This document shows positions 11,130 to 21,589 of a stretch of 64,000 nt of DNA, in pieces. Within the stretch, counting starts at the first letter, position 1. The number at the start of each line of letters is the position of its first letter. The stretch is from Diphasiastrum complanatum (lineage: Eukaryota > Streptophyta > Lycopodiopsida > Lycopodiales > Lycopodiaceae). The stretch spans positions 5,748,933-5,812,932 of the forward strand of contig CM055093.1 in assembly GCA_029204225.1 (NCBI GenBank). Direction: 5' to 3'. Below the pieces are notes generated by a model that saw nothing but the letters and a program-made list of their open reading frames with translations, had not been told where the DNA came from and did not search any database. Both the position numbers and the translations under genes were made by a program.

Positions 11130-12045
11130 TGTTGTAAAGCTGACTCGGGTGCACCCAGCGTGCCCTGTAAGACTCAAAGGGCTGACACTCTCTAAGGTCC
11201 CAGAGCAAGTTAGAACATCAAGGACTGAGCCTCCGACCTGTGGTGAGCCAGTCAAGTAGTCACAAGTCATGAGCTAGCTCTGGAGCTCGAGTCATGGCCT
11301 AGTTAGGAAAGCAAGTTGATTCGGCCGCCGGGACGGCTCCCGGGATCCATGTCCGGGAGCCAGACTGATTCTGCCAGGCTTGCCAGGCTTAATCAGCAAA
11401 ATAAAAACTAAGTCCTAAAAAGCGTGCTTTACCAGAAAGCACTATGTTTCAAACCAGAGGGGGTGCGCCGAATCACAGCAGAACTATAGGGGGAGTCCGG
11501 CAGACAGAAACTTGGGCAGCTCAACCAGCGCCAGGAATCCAGTCGCCAGGTCTCAGCCCCCTCTACCAGCACGAGCCAGGCACAATGCCTAGCACGTGTT
11601 GGTGGCCCCGAGACCAGTCAGTTTATGTATGAATGTAACCTCTTCCAAATCTAATAAAGTTGATCCTTGGGGATGATTACCATTTCGGTTTCGCCTCCGG
11701 GACTGGTCCAAGTGGAAGGACCCTTACTACAACCTTTTTGCGTCGCTGGCGCCTAAGGGTCCCTGTCATCGACATGGGGCTTGCCGCTATGCCAATTGGT
11801 CAGTTTGGCGACCACTATGCCTTGGGTTTCATGTGTGGCTTGTCTTTGCCTTTGGTTACCTTTTGGGGACGGATTCTGAGTTGGCTTTCGGGTTGGTAGG
11901 GATTTCAGTTTTCTTAAGTCTGAATGGTTAAGCTTGTTACGTTTCTGAGTTGGCTTTTACGTAAGTGCATGATGGATGAATGTTAGACTTAAGCACGTGT
12001 TGGGAAAACTGCTCAAGTCCCAGCGCCCTTTGAGGCGCCGGTGCA
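11130..12045 (+). repeat. 3' LTR (916 bp) of the Gag-protease element
   Basis: Starts TGTTGTAAAG right after a polypurine tract and ends GGTGCA, giving the canonical TG...CA ends. Its last 253 bases match the 5' LTR remnant. An AATAAA signal occurs near 11651. Confidence 0.8.
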
Positions 12046-13271
12046 ACAGGGTCCCCATCTTGACCCCTCAGTACTTCCGCTATTATGTGAATGAATCTTT
12101 GTGATGAAATGTTTTTCGAGTTTTGATTTAAAATCTTAGTTGATTTTCATTGAGTTGATCTGAGACTAGCTTTATGTGAATGATAAGCCAATTAATTCTT
12201 TTGGCCTTCACCCTCGAGTTCACAGCTTGGTATTGGTATCAGAGCTTTGGTTTAATTTATCGTGAACTTGATGTGAAGACTTTGTATGTTTATGCATGGC
12301 AGAAGAACTCAAAGCTCCACCCGATGTTTAAGAGGCCTTGTGCTTCGAAAAGCAAGAACTGCTTGGAAAAGATCGAGAAGACCAAGACTCCAGCTAGGCC
12401 TGAGGAAGAACCAGATGACCACGAAACACTAGAAGCCTACTTGTGGAGGACTAGAAGACCATGCCTATTAAGAACATACAATCCGAGACTAGTTTCGGCC
12501 ATAAAATCATTGAAGGCCGTACTAGTAAAACAGAGGGAGAATTTCTTAAACCATAAAGACTATCCTCTAGGACCACAAGAGTGCTTGAGATGTAGATCTC
12601 GAAATACTTTAGAGAAAAACATCAAATAGGATGTTTAATTCAAGTTGTTTTTTAGGAAGATTTTGATTCAATACTATCAGTACTTTGCTGGAGATATGTG
12701 AGTTATGTGATCTGAGCTTTTAGTAGCTTAGTGAACGACATGTAATGATAGTTTATATTTGTTTGCATACTTTTTATGCGAAAGTAAACCTTGATGACAT
12801 GATGAATTGGAATGGACCCAGATTTCAAACATCTCTTGAAATCATGAATAGGAAGTTAGACCTCCTAAGACATTATGTAAAACCATGGCTAGTATGGCAA
12901 GATACTAAGAAGGAATGGGGACTGAAAACTTTAAGACCTCTTTACCCTATCTCATTCTTGAATCCCCAAAGAAACAATTTTATTATGAAATTGCTTTTTG
13001 AGCAATTTAAAGCTCAGGATGAAAATGAAATGATTGGATCTACCCGAGACTGATTCAGTAAGCAAATAGATTAAGAGATCTGAGCTTGATCAAGGAAGAA
13101 AAGACTCTTTACTTAAAGCTGATCTTTCATATAAGATCAAATCTGACAGAAAGAAATAAACATAAACACAGTTTGGTATCAGAATATCTAGAAATTTCTT
13201 TTTTAACAGATTTAAGACTCTTAGTTGAGAAATTTTCGTTGAGGACAATGCTTTATACGTTGGAGGGATGC
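12046..13271 (+). mobile_element. Unassigned retroelement remnant with primer-binding site
   Basis: TGGTATCAGAGC at 12234-12245 is an exact Copia/Gypsy tRNA-Met-type primer site, so an LTR probably ends at about 12233. Following reading frames (12180-12629, 12745-13053, 13086-13304) are Lys-rich and show no domain I recognise. The region runs into copy 2 of the 316-bp repeat. Confidence 0.4.
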
Positions 13272-13587
13272 AATTTGCAGAGACAAATTGCTCCTAAGAA
13301 ATAAAGACTTTTTCAGCTTCCAACCCAGATAGACTTTGATGATATAGAATTATCAATGATCAGTATTCTTTTAGAATATTGTAAGAATTTATTGCTTTAA
13401 TGAATTGAGTAACAGGCATTGACACCTGTAGAACTAAGAAACTTCGATAAACCATGTTTGATGGTATTGTGAACACTGACCTTTCTTTCAAGGGATGTGT
13501 AGGTACACATGACGTACCTGAAGAATCTGAACAAGAATAAGAAGCCCTATGGGCTTAAGGACTGATCTCTCTTTGAGGGTATATGCA
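13272..13587 (+). repeat. 316-bp direct repeat, copy 2
   Basis: Pairs with 6851-7166. Directly precedes the Gypsy gag frame that opens at about 13588. Confidence 0.85.
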
Positions 13588-14810
13588 CCTCGCGAGCCAG
13601 AACCCATGTTCATGGTGTTGAAACATCCCATGCCAGAACCAACCTTAATGGAGTCTCTGCTACCCACAATGCTAATCATGAGAGACGTACACCCAAACTA
13701 GATCTACCAAAGTTTGACGGTAGTTTGGACCCTCAAAGATTTTTGCAAATCTTTGAGAATGCATGTGATGTATATGGCGAGACATCACCCGACGCCATGA
13801 TTCAACTCTTCTCGATGACCATGATCGATCGAGCACGAGAATGGTTTTTCAACCTTGATCGTGAAGATAAACGTGACTGGTCACTCTTGAAGGAGGCCTT
13901 TATCAAATACTTCAAGCCATTTCGCTTGATAGAAAGCCCTTTTGTCAAGCTAAGTAATATCAAAATGACAAAAGACGAACGAGTACGAGACTATATTGAG
14001 CGTTTCAAATGTCTCAAAAGTCAAGTACAAGAACAGCCCTCTGAACATATGCTCATCATCTGGTTCTTAGTCGGCCTTCCAAGATGGATTAGACGCAAGT
14101 TTAAATCCAATGATGAATATACGAGCCTAAAGATAGCTATGTCTGATGCCATCAAGGAAGAAGATGAAGGATCAGATATTGACGAATCTAGGGAAAGGCA
14201 AGCACCACGTGCTCCTGTCCATGAGTCGAAGCCGATCGAGGACACCCGAGATCAGCTTTGGAAATCACAGCTGGCATTGCTTAATAAGCAACACCAACTT
14301 CAAATGGAGAAACTCATCAATGAGTTTCAAACTACCCTGAAGTCTATCCAAAGCAGTATGCCTGGTCAGTCAAACCCTGCACAGGTACCTTATAGACGAA
14401 AAACAATATGGTGTCCACACTGCCGAGCTACGCATCTTATTGATGCTTGTCCTTCATATCGACCTATTCAGGCACATACAACAATATGAAGAACACCCAT
14501 CACAGTCTGGAAATGCCTTGCCTTATCATGAATATCCACCAGCAAGTCCAGAACCACTAGCCATACAAGATGGCTACGCCGTTATACAAGGGCCACTGCA
14601 CACCAGATATTTCATCTGTGGTAAAACCGGCCACTTCATGGTTGATTGTCCAGTTAAGACCCAGTACCATGCTGAGTGTCCCGACTGTATATGAAAACAC
14701 AGTTTCAAAGACTGTCCAAAACAACCAACTAAGATTCTACCTGCTCGTCACGTTAGTTATGAATCACAATAGGATCTTCACGACAACAACACGAGCACCA
14801 TAGCAACTAA
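13588..14810 (+). pseudogene. Gypsy-type gag with three zinc knuckles, broken
   Basis: The frame is open from the end of the 316-bp repeat to TGA at 14487. The retrotransposon Gag domain runs from KLDLPKFDGSLDPQRFLQIF (13695) through AREWFFNLD, KEAFIKYFKP and RVRDYIERFKCL to LVGLPRWIRRKFK. A C-x2-C-x3-H-x4-C knuckle follows (CPHCRATHLIDAC). After a frameshift near 14460 a second knuckle lacks its first Cys (FICGKTGHFMVDC), and a third (CPDCI-stop-KHSFKDC) is split by a TGA at 14692-14694. Protease and pol are absent or unrecognisable downstream. The same Gag family occurs at 60960-62114 on the minus strand (LDLPK--G--DP-RFLQI). The true start codon is unclear because the N-terminus fuses to the repeat. 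Confidence 0.8.
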
Positions 14811-15766
14811 CAATTAAACCTGCTGCTCAATTGAGAAGTTTCTTGTAAACTTCTACTACATCACCGTCCAATAAACCAACTCCATAATGAAAAAAGACAA
14901 TATGAAATGAGTCCTTGTCGAAAGAAAGTAAAACCAATATTCCGTCATCTGCTACAATGTCCAACCAAGAGCAACCTCCACAGGGAATTGACAGTTTTTC
15001 TCCCCTTCTACAACCTCAAATCTATTTGTCTTTCCACATGCTGATAAGATTTCCAATGTGCCAATACACAATATTTCTCGAATTTGGAAATCCAAATAGA
15101 GATTCGGTTCTGAATCTCTTGTTCATAGAGTCCTCAGGACATAGTACCTCAATAATACTTGCATCTCAAGCTATATCTTACAATATCTGCTATCAATGAT
15201 GGTAGATTTTAGTGTCACCAACCCTATCTTGTTTTGACAAGGGCATGTCAGAGTAAGTCACATTACTCTACAAAACAACTGAAATATTGCAACTATCAAG
15301 GTACATTATCAATGTTGATGAATGCAAGTTTTGTTCGACAAGTGCTCTACAGTTCTCACTATCTGTAACGTTTGTTTATTTCCTTGTTTCTCTTCACCTA
15401 TTTTGTGTGACTGATTTTTGCATGAGGAATAGCTACTGCACGGGAGTCTTCTGTAGAGCATCTCCAGAACACATTTTCATTCATCTATCCATCTTCAGAT
15501 TACCATGTACAATAGTTTCAAATTTTTGAAAACTATGAGAAATCCATGACAAGTTAGAGTTGATTCCTGCACCTCATTGCCATATTATTCTTTGAGTCAA
15601 CTACAGCAAGATCGAAACAAATTTAGTTAAAATTTGTTCAATACCAGTTACATGTTCAACGAGTTTCAACTACGTGTTCCACACGCCAATCCAATCCTGA
15701 GCATGAACAGTCACCAACAACAACATCCCCACCAACAGATTTTTTTGGGGGGGGGGGGGAGAGAGA
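14811..15766. other. No gene recognised
   Basis: Mixed low-complexity and unassigned sequence. A run of about 13 G residues at 15747-15759 ends the interval. Confidence 0.3.
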
Positions 15767-16189
15767 GTGGATCTGCTTGGATCCACTGGAGCAGTTACGT
15801 TGCCAGCAACAACACCAACAAGATCGACAGCCAAGGTCACAAACCCAAAGTCGACAACGACAAGACTAAGAAGACAGATGGGCAATCCAAAGCGACTCGA
15901 TCAAAAGAAGCTTGCAAGGAGGGCCCTTGCTCGAGAGGGGGGAGCCAAGGGCAAGCCCCAACCTGCACGGAAGGCCCGAGTTTCACAAGCCGTACACGAC
16001 ATAATGCAAGGTCAGAAGGTGGAGAGAATGCACATTTTGAACAAAACACACATTCCGGAGAGAGAATGGCAGATTTCGGAGGAGAGAGAAAGGTGGATGG
16101 ATGTTCGGTTCATGGAGGTGCTTCCAAAATACACAAAACCTAAGCACTTGGCATTACGCTCAGATATAGAGAAATACTTAGCAATGTGA
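15767..16189 (+). CDS. Small basic protein of unknown function (140 aa), doubtful
   Basis: The open frame begins at ATG 15767. The first half is Thr/Ser/Lys/Arg-rich and probably disordered. The second half looks more protein-like, with HIPEREWQISEERERWMDV and RFMEVLPKYTKPKHLALRSD, ending in IEKYLAM. No domain, signal peptide or membrane segment is seen. A second frame (15634-16143) overlaps it, and a G-run just upstream could cause slippage or assembly error, so the true start could lie further 5'. It may be a transposon scrap rather than a host gene. Confidence 0.25.
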   Translation: MDLLGSTGAVTLPATTPTRSTAKVTNPKSTTTRLRRQMGNPKRLDQKKLARRALAREGGAKGKPQPARKARVSQAVHDIMQGQKVERMHILNKTHIPEREWQISEERERWMDVRFMEVLPKYTKPKHLALRSDIEKYLAM

Positions 16190-16416
16190 CAAAGTTTTTT
16201 CTGCCCACATATTCTTGTGATTTAAGACATTGACTTTTTCATAAACTCCATTGACCAACTTAATCACATAGTATTGTGGCTTTTGCCTTTTGCAATGCAA
16301 TGCAATGCCAAAATTTTGTGTCCTTAATATACCATAGGGTTATGTTTTACTTGGGAGCATTATCCAAGTCTCAAGGGTTTACTCAACATGTCAATTGTTG
16401 TAAGTGCTCGGAAATC
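16190..16416. other. No gene recognised
   Basis: AT-rich non-coding sequence, with a short TGCAATGCAATGC repeat near 16292. Confidence 0.3.
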
Positions 16417-16605
16417 GGCATCATAGAATGTTTGACGATTTTTTAAACAACATATATATGTATTTATAAGTATCATTGTTCAAAAAAGTTAGTTGTATAA
16501 AATTGCAATTGGCATCATAGAATGTTTGACGATTTTTTAAACAAGCATATATATGTATTTATAAGCATCATTGTTCAAAAAAGTTAGTTGTATAAAATTG
16601 CAAGT
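16417..16605 (+). repeat. 94-bp tandem duplication
   Basis: GGCATCATAGAATG at 16417 recurs at 16511, and the two units match through about 16605 with a one-base indel and few mismatches. Confidence 0.92.
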
Positions 16606-16934
16606 TGTTTGAGGATAACTCAAAAAAGAGGTTCCCAGCTTGTAACTTGCAGTTTGAATATTATTCAAATTTATGTGGTTGACTTTTTCGGCAACAAGAT
16701 TGAAGTTTCCAGGAAGCTCCCATCAAAGGATTCTAGAAGAAAGCATCATGATTGACAGCGCATTGGTAGAGAGCCTTGTTGGTAGTCCACATTCATGATC
16801 TGAATGTTCACCTCATATATAATAGCATCAGCTGTAGCAGGAGGAGCAGGACATGCTCTAATCGCTGTACTAAAATTTGGGTTGGCGGCTGAGTAATTTA
16901 GGGTGTGTGAGAAAAAGTGGGCTAGCAAGAAAAG

Positions 16935-17696
16935 ATGGCCCAATTCAAGGTCATTGGAGTGCCTCTGTCCCCTTTCACTCAGAGAGTGCTGGTGGTGCTG
17001 AACGAGAAGGGAGCTGATTATGTACTCCAGCAAATAGATAGGCTAGGCAATGCTCAAAAGAAGCCTGAACACCTTGCACTCCAGGTTGGTTCCATCTGTC
17101 AACAACTCATTTTTTTCTCATCTGTATCAAAGATTGAAGATTCTTTATTGCAGTAATTGTATAAGCTTTGATGAGGATTCATCAAGCAGGGTTGCTCCGG
17201 GGTATAACATAAATTTTCTTCAATGTGTGTTGTTCCAGCCTTTTGGACAGATTCCAGTAATTCAAGACGGAGAATTCACTCTTTTTGGTTGGTCATCTGT
17301 GCTCGGTTTTATCAATACCAACTAGGAATTTCATCCCAAATCATAATGGCTTTCCTTCGATAGCTCTGATGAATTTGTGATGAATCTAGGGTGAAAGGCA
17401 GCATTGATAACACAACCAGGTCGAAGCTTGTTCAGCACTAATCATAAATTTGCTTGGATGCAGAATCTCGAGCTATAGTGAGATACATCGCAGAAAAGTA
17501 TGACGGACAAGGACCGTCGCTCTATGGAAAGACTCTACAAGAGAAGGCCTTAGTGGAGCAGTGGCTAGCAGTGGAGGTTGAAGAATTCGATCCACCCACT
17601 ATTGGTACACTATTTCAGCTTGCGTTCAGACCAAAATTCTTGGGACTTCCAACCGACGAAGCCTCTCTCTCTCTCTCTCTCTCTCCACTTTTCTAG
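16935..17696 (+). pseudogene. GSTF: Phi-class glutathione S-transferase, 3' truncated
   Basis: Three exons are visible. Exon 1 (16935-17084, 50 codons) has the N-terminal thioredoxin fold with the catalytic-Ser region GVPLSPFTQRVLVVLNEK. Intron 1 is 17085-17238 (GT...AG). Exon 2 (17239-17287, 49 nt) encodes PFGQIPVIQDGEFTLF, the glutathione-binding loop; a 49-nt middle exon is characteristic of plant GSTFs. Intron 2 is 17288-17463. Exon 3 restores the frame through a split Glu codon: ESRAIVRYIAEKYDGQGPSL, then the helical domain start ALVEQWLAVEVEEFDPP. The frame enters a CT microsatellite after LGLPTDE and stops at 17694, at roughly 130 of the usual 215 residues, so most of the C-terminal substrate-binding domain is missing. 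The enzyme would conjugate glutathione to electrophiles in the cytosol. It is probably a truncated gene; no further exon was found before 18400. Confidence 0.85.
17667..17686 (+). repeat. CT microsatellite at the GSTF break
   Basis: About ten CT units coincide with the loss of GST homology. Confidence 0.85.
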
Positions 17697-18403
17697 CATT
17701 ATGGTTTGTCTCCACTTTGTTGTCAAATGATGGCTTATGCTTTTCGTTCTCGATCTAGTGCTTTGAAAGATATGTTTTAAGAAGACATCTCCAGCTATCC
17801 ACGCAGGTAGTTCTTTCTTTCCACGCAGGCAGGCTGAAAAATGGCCGCAGGCAGCGATCACAGTCTTTTAAAATGGTGTCTGACTAGGCAGAAGATATTG
17901 CTATTTGTTTGCTAAAATGGTGTCTCACTAGGCAGAAGATCTTGCTATTTGTTTGCAGTGATTTCTCAATTGTTTGTTTGCAGGCTATTAATTAGCCTTT
18001 GGTGCGTGATTCACAAGGGTTTGCATAGCTTTCTAGCGAGCAATGGGCACAGCTCAAACTCAAGCTTTTAGATGGGCTTCTTTAACTAAGATGGAAAGGC
18101 CCAAACTGTTACCACACAGCAATCGTTTTAGACAGGCATTTAGCTTCACAGGGAACTAGTGAATGTCGAGCGGTTAACACAAAATCTCAGACAAGGTGGC
18201 AACAGTCCGCAGATAGTTGTATCGTTTTTCCTTTGTCTATGAAGACTTTGCATGGGTCTTTGTGATTTAGAAGTAGGGTTATAGCGAGCTGTTAGACAAC
18301 GTTTTCAAGGCAACGCTCAAGGCTAGTGCTCAGCTGCAGAGTTTCAGTAGGGAATTACACAAATAGCTCGTAGAAGTTTTGAAGTTCCAGCAACTTTTAT
18401 CTC
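17697..18403. other. No gene recognised; short tandem duplication
   Basis: A 44-bp unit (TAAAATGGTGTCTGACTAGG...) is duplicated at 17869-17912 and 17913-17956. Nothing else is supported up to the start of the LINE copy. Confidence 0.5.
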
Positions 18404-19900
18404 TTGATGGCTTTGTTGGCCAACATGAAAGCTTCACACAAATTTTTGGAATCTTCGCAGGCAGCGGCTGGATCTTTACCTGTCAATATGGTTCCTCAAG
18501 AATCTTCTCATCCTTTGCAACTCCCGGATTTCAATCCTCTTGCTCGACGTGGAGAAAGGAGACCTGCTTCCCCTTCAGAGCATCCTTCTAGTGCTTCCCC
18601 TTCATGCGTGCGTCGTGAAGCCCACCGTGATGTTGCGGATTCTTTGCTTGTTTTCTCTGGCCTGGTGGTGCCATACTGTCCGCCCCATCTTCGCCACCAA
18701 CTTTCTTCTTCTCTTTCAGTTTCTCAGCTTTCTCCTTCTTCCTCTTCTCGCCCCTGTGTTCGATGTGCAGGCTGTGGTTGCCTTTATGTGCAAGGTGCCA
18801 GTCTTTCTCGCCATTATAACGCTTGCTCTGCTTTTCGTCAACAACTCGCATTAACCAATGTCGACCTTGCACCTCATCCTGCTCCCACTTCGCCACCTGA
18901 CTCGGCTTGGACCTGGATTCGCTCCCTTGATATTTTGACCGCTTTTCACTTGGGTTTTTCTCGTCCTCGTCTTTATGCACACATTCCCTTTGCCTTGCGC
19001 TTAGACGTCCAGAGAGCTTTGTCCTTACCTTTGTCTCATCTGGCTTCCAACCCTTTTGATATTGCAGCTTGGCATGCCTTTTTGCTTTTTTCTCTTTGGT
19101 GTTTGCCTCTGCCTCCTCGGGGTGGTGATGTTGGTCATAAGGAAACTCGCAATAGGATTCGTCGCTTTATGTTAGGAGATTGGGAAAATTTGCAAGAAGA
19201 GCATTTCCTTCGCTGTCATGCGCTTGCTACCCAGCGGGATTCGACTTCGAATGGTGTTTCTATATCCCCTGTTCATCATCGGTTGCGTCGTTGTGTTTTA
19301 CTTGGGCAAGTGGGTGAATATTCTCGTGTAGCTCGTGTCCTAGCTCCTACAAGTCCAACTACTCCTTCTGCTGCCACCCTTCAGGCTTTGGAGCTTCTTC
19401 ATCCAATTGACTCCCTTGTCTCTTTTGTTGAGGACTTTGAACCTGATTCTGATTTGCAGCTCTCAGAATCTCATTTTCTTAATGCTTTTCTACGCAGCCC
19501 TCATCTGTCAACTGGGGGTCCTTCTGGTATGGTTTTCGAGCATCTTCGTGACTGTTTTTCTCCTGATGACTCTACTAGGATTTGGTTTGCTCTTTCAAGT
19601 TTGCTCTTCCTTAGCATGTGGCCGTATTCCTCTTTCTATTGCTCGTATTCTTGGTGCTGCTCGTTTGATAGCCTTGGATAAGCCTGGCTGTGGAGTGTGT
19701 CCCATTGATGTTGGAGAGGTTTTATAGAGATTGGTTTCTAGGGCTCTTGGTTTTCAGCTTCGTGACAGTTTTCATGACCACCTGTTTCCTCATCAGTTTG
19801 GTTATGCTACTCCTGGTGGTTGCAAGACAGTCGTACATGCTTTGCGTGCTACCTTGGATCTTCATCCATATTGGGTTGTCCTTCAAGTGGATGTTAAAAA
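18404..19900 (+). mobile_element. Non-LTR retrotransposon copy A, 5' half only
   Basis: Homologous to 35325-36815 (copy B) along its whole length. The frame is open from ATG 18404 to about 19577. It encodes a Ser/Pro-rich N-terminus, a C-x2-C-x12-H-x3-C zinc finger (CAGCG...SRHYNAC, from 18764), a long Leu/Pro-rich region and the start of the RT domain (HLSTGGPSGMVFEHLRDCFS). Frameshift and nonsense changes follow (LIALDKPGCGVCPI; TAG at 19725), and homology ends within QVDVK, the first catalytic Asp motif of the RT. Everything 3' (finger/palm remainder, endonuclease, 3' UTR) is missing. This copy is cut at its 3' end, which target-primed reverse transcription does not normally produce. Confidence 0.85.
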
Positions 19901-20247
19901 GGGGCCTATATATATTTAATCCCATCCTTTGTCTCCTTCTTTGAGAGCAGGATAGAAGCGTCGCAGAACTATAGCAAGAAAATAATGAATCTAATTAGCT
20001 TCCTTATGAACTTGAGCTTGTTTCTTGACCTCTTGAGCTTATTCCTTGTGATTCTTAGTATAATTCTTATCATTGTTTTTGGACTTGCTATACTTATTTC
20101 TTAAGATCCTAGCTATGTCTTGGTCTGGACTTCTAAATCTTAAAACTTGATAGCATACAAAAACTAATAAAATAAAAATCTCAACAAACATACAATTTGT
20201 TTATTTGGGCTTCTCCTCCTGCCGTGGCGGGATGAGGGTTTAAATTT
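19901..20247. other. No gene recognised
   Basis: AT-rich sequence following the abrupt end of LINE copy A. A degenerate hairpin (TCCTCCTGCCGTGGCGGGATGAGG) lies at about 20214-20237. Confidence 0.3.
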
Positions 20248-20326
20248 TAGGCCCTCAATCATACATTGCATGAAAATTATTTTGATGTTTTATTTGACAT
20301 TTTATTTAAACTGTATTTTTTGCAGG
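20248..20326 (+). repeat. About 78-bp direct repeat, copy 1 (splice-acceptor-like end)
   Basis: TAGGCCCTCAATC...ACTGTATTTTTTGCAGG matches 22803-22880. Both copies end in a pyrimidine/A-rich tract plus CAGG, like an intron 3' end. Confidence 0.8.
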
Positions 20327-20377
20327 TATTCTGCACTGCTGGGTTCTGAGTGTTTCATTTTTTGTTTGAAAAAAATC

Positions 20378-20409
20378 TCAGAACCTCCCGTCGCGGCAGG
20401 AGGTTCTGA
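20378..20409 (+). repeat. GC-centred hairpin, isolated upstream copy
   Basis: A 32-bp near-palindrome beginning TCAGAACCTCC and ending GGAGGTTCTGA, the same unit as the array at 21929-22265. Confidence 0.85.
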
Positions 20410-20639
20410 TTGTATCATTGTCTGAGTACTTCCATTTGTTACCGCACTCATTGGAGGTCATGAGCGCGGCCATAAAAGCCCTCTTTTTGTCGTGTCGTAG
20501 GGGACCACAATCTTGCGGTTGCTGTTGTCTATGATAATACATATTTATATATATGTAAGTTCTATATATTGATTAATTATCTGTTATGTAACAAATATAT
20601 ATTATGTATGTAATATTATTACATATATATAGATACATA

Positions 20640-20641
20640 TA

Positions 20642-20680
<39 letters not shown>

Positions 20681-20681
20681 T
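20640..20681 (+). repeat. (TA)n microsatellite
   Basis: Alternating TA tract preceding the minisatellite. Confidence 0.95.
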
Positions 20682-20684
20682 ATG

Positions 20685-20935
20685 CCCGCAATATGGTCTT
20701 AGAAGATCACAATATGGCCGTAGAAGACCGCTATATGGGCGTAGTTTGCAATATGCCACGTAGAAGACCGCAATATGGCCGTAGAAGCCCGCAATATGGG
20801 CATAGAAGCCCACAATATGGCCGTAGTCCACAATTTTATATGGACGTAAAAGACCGTATGGCCGTAGAAGCCTACAATATGGTCGTAGAAGCCCACAATA
20901 TGGCTGTAGTCCGCAATACGGCCGTAGAAGATCAT
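20685..20935 (+). repeat. 21-bp minisatellite, block 1
   Basis: About a dozen degenerate copies of CGCAATATGGCCGTAGAAGAC with some 18-bp variants. All steps are multiples of three, so one frame reads as PQYGRRS repeats, but no start or gene context supports translation. Confidence 0.9.
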
Positions 20936-20967
20936 GTGATATATATATGTATATTTACAATACATAA

Positions 20968-20969
20968 TA

Positions 20970-21020
<51 letters not shown>

Positions 21021-21022
21021 AT
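20968..21022 (+). repeat. (AAAT)n microsatellite
   Basis: About thirteen AAAT units between the two minisatellite blocks, followed by (TA)n. Confidence 0.95.
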
Positions 21023-21038
21023 ATATATATATATATAT

Positions 21039-21153
21039 TATGCCCGCAATATGGCCGTAGTTCGCAGTATGGACGTAGAAGACCGCAATATGGCCGTAGA
21101 AGACCACAATATGGGCGTAGTCCGCAATATGGCCTTAGAAAGACCGCAATATC
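21039..21153 (+). repeat. 21-bp minisatellite, block 2
   Basis: Same unit as block 1. Each block is preceded by (TA)n and followed by CATGTGATATATATATGTAT, so the whole module has been duplicated. Confidence 0.88.
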
Positions 21154-21479
21154 ATGTGATATATATATGTATATATACAATACATAAAATATATATATAT
21201 GTAAGTTTTATATATGTTTGGACTGATGATCCGTAGCTCTCTCTCCAAGATAGAGTACTCATCCTATTCTGCAGTATCGTTAGTGAGCTTTGCAATATCC
21301 GTAGGTTGGATGACATACTGTAAATTCTGATTCTCTATTGCAGGATCTGGTGAGAGAGCATTCATACTCAGGTCTCATGTTTCGATCAACAGGAAGACTT
21401 GACTGATACTTATCAACTTCATCGTGCATACGCTCTACGGTTTAAGACCGTATATGAGAAACCTTCTAATAACGAGGGG

Positions 21480-21589
21480 TAACGGGCCTGGGAAGGCCCG
21501 TTTTGGGTTTTCATTGAGCCATGGGCTCGCCCTCAGGAGCTCGCCCACAACCCAATTAAAACCCAGAATGGGCCTTCCCAGGCCTGTTA
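21480..21589. repeat. Inverted repeat with 32-bp arms
   Basis: Left arm TAACGGGCCTGGGAAGGCCC... (21480-21511) is the reverse complement of 21558-21589 with a few mismatches. The 46-bp loop has its own short inverted repeats (GAGCCATGGGCTC). No flanking duplication was identified. Confidence 0.85.

Larger units (their letters stand above)
7518..12045 (+). mobile_element. LTR element with Gag and protease but no RT (TR-GAG-like)
   Basis: A truncated 5' LTR (7518-7770), primer site (7776-7788), gag (8542-9800), protease (9860-10763), polypurine tract (about 11117-11129) and full 3' LTR (11130-12045) occur in order on the + strand. The 360 bases between protease and polypurine tract contain no RT, RNase H or integrase. 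The element would therefore depend on another element for replication, as described for terminal-repeat retrotransposons with a GAG domain. The two LTR segments differ at about 11 of 253 positions by my count, so the insertion is moderately old. Target-site duplications cannot be checked because the 5' LTR has lost its outer part. Confidence 0.75.

Noticed and set aside
18588-18980. Minus-strand Lys/Glu-rich open frame opposite the LINE (and its twin at 35419-35892)
   Set aside because: Antisense shadow of the Ser/Pro-rich LINE N-terminus; it appears in both copies only because the + strand is conserved.
20643-21236. Open frames with PQYGRRS or YGHIVGFYG repeats
   Set aside because: Produced by the 21-bp minisatellite on either strand; there is no start context, no conserved domain and the flanks are microsatellites.
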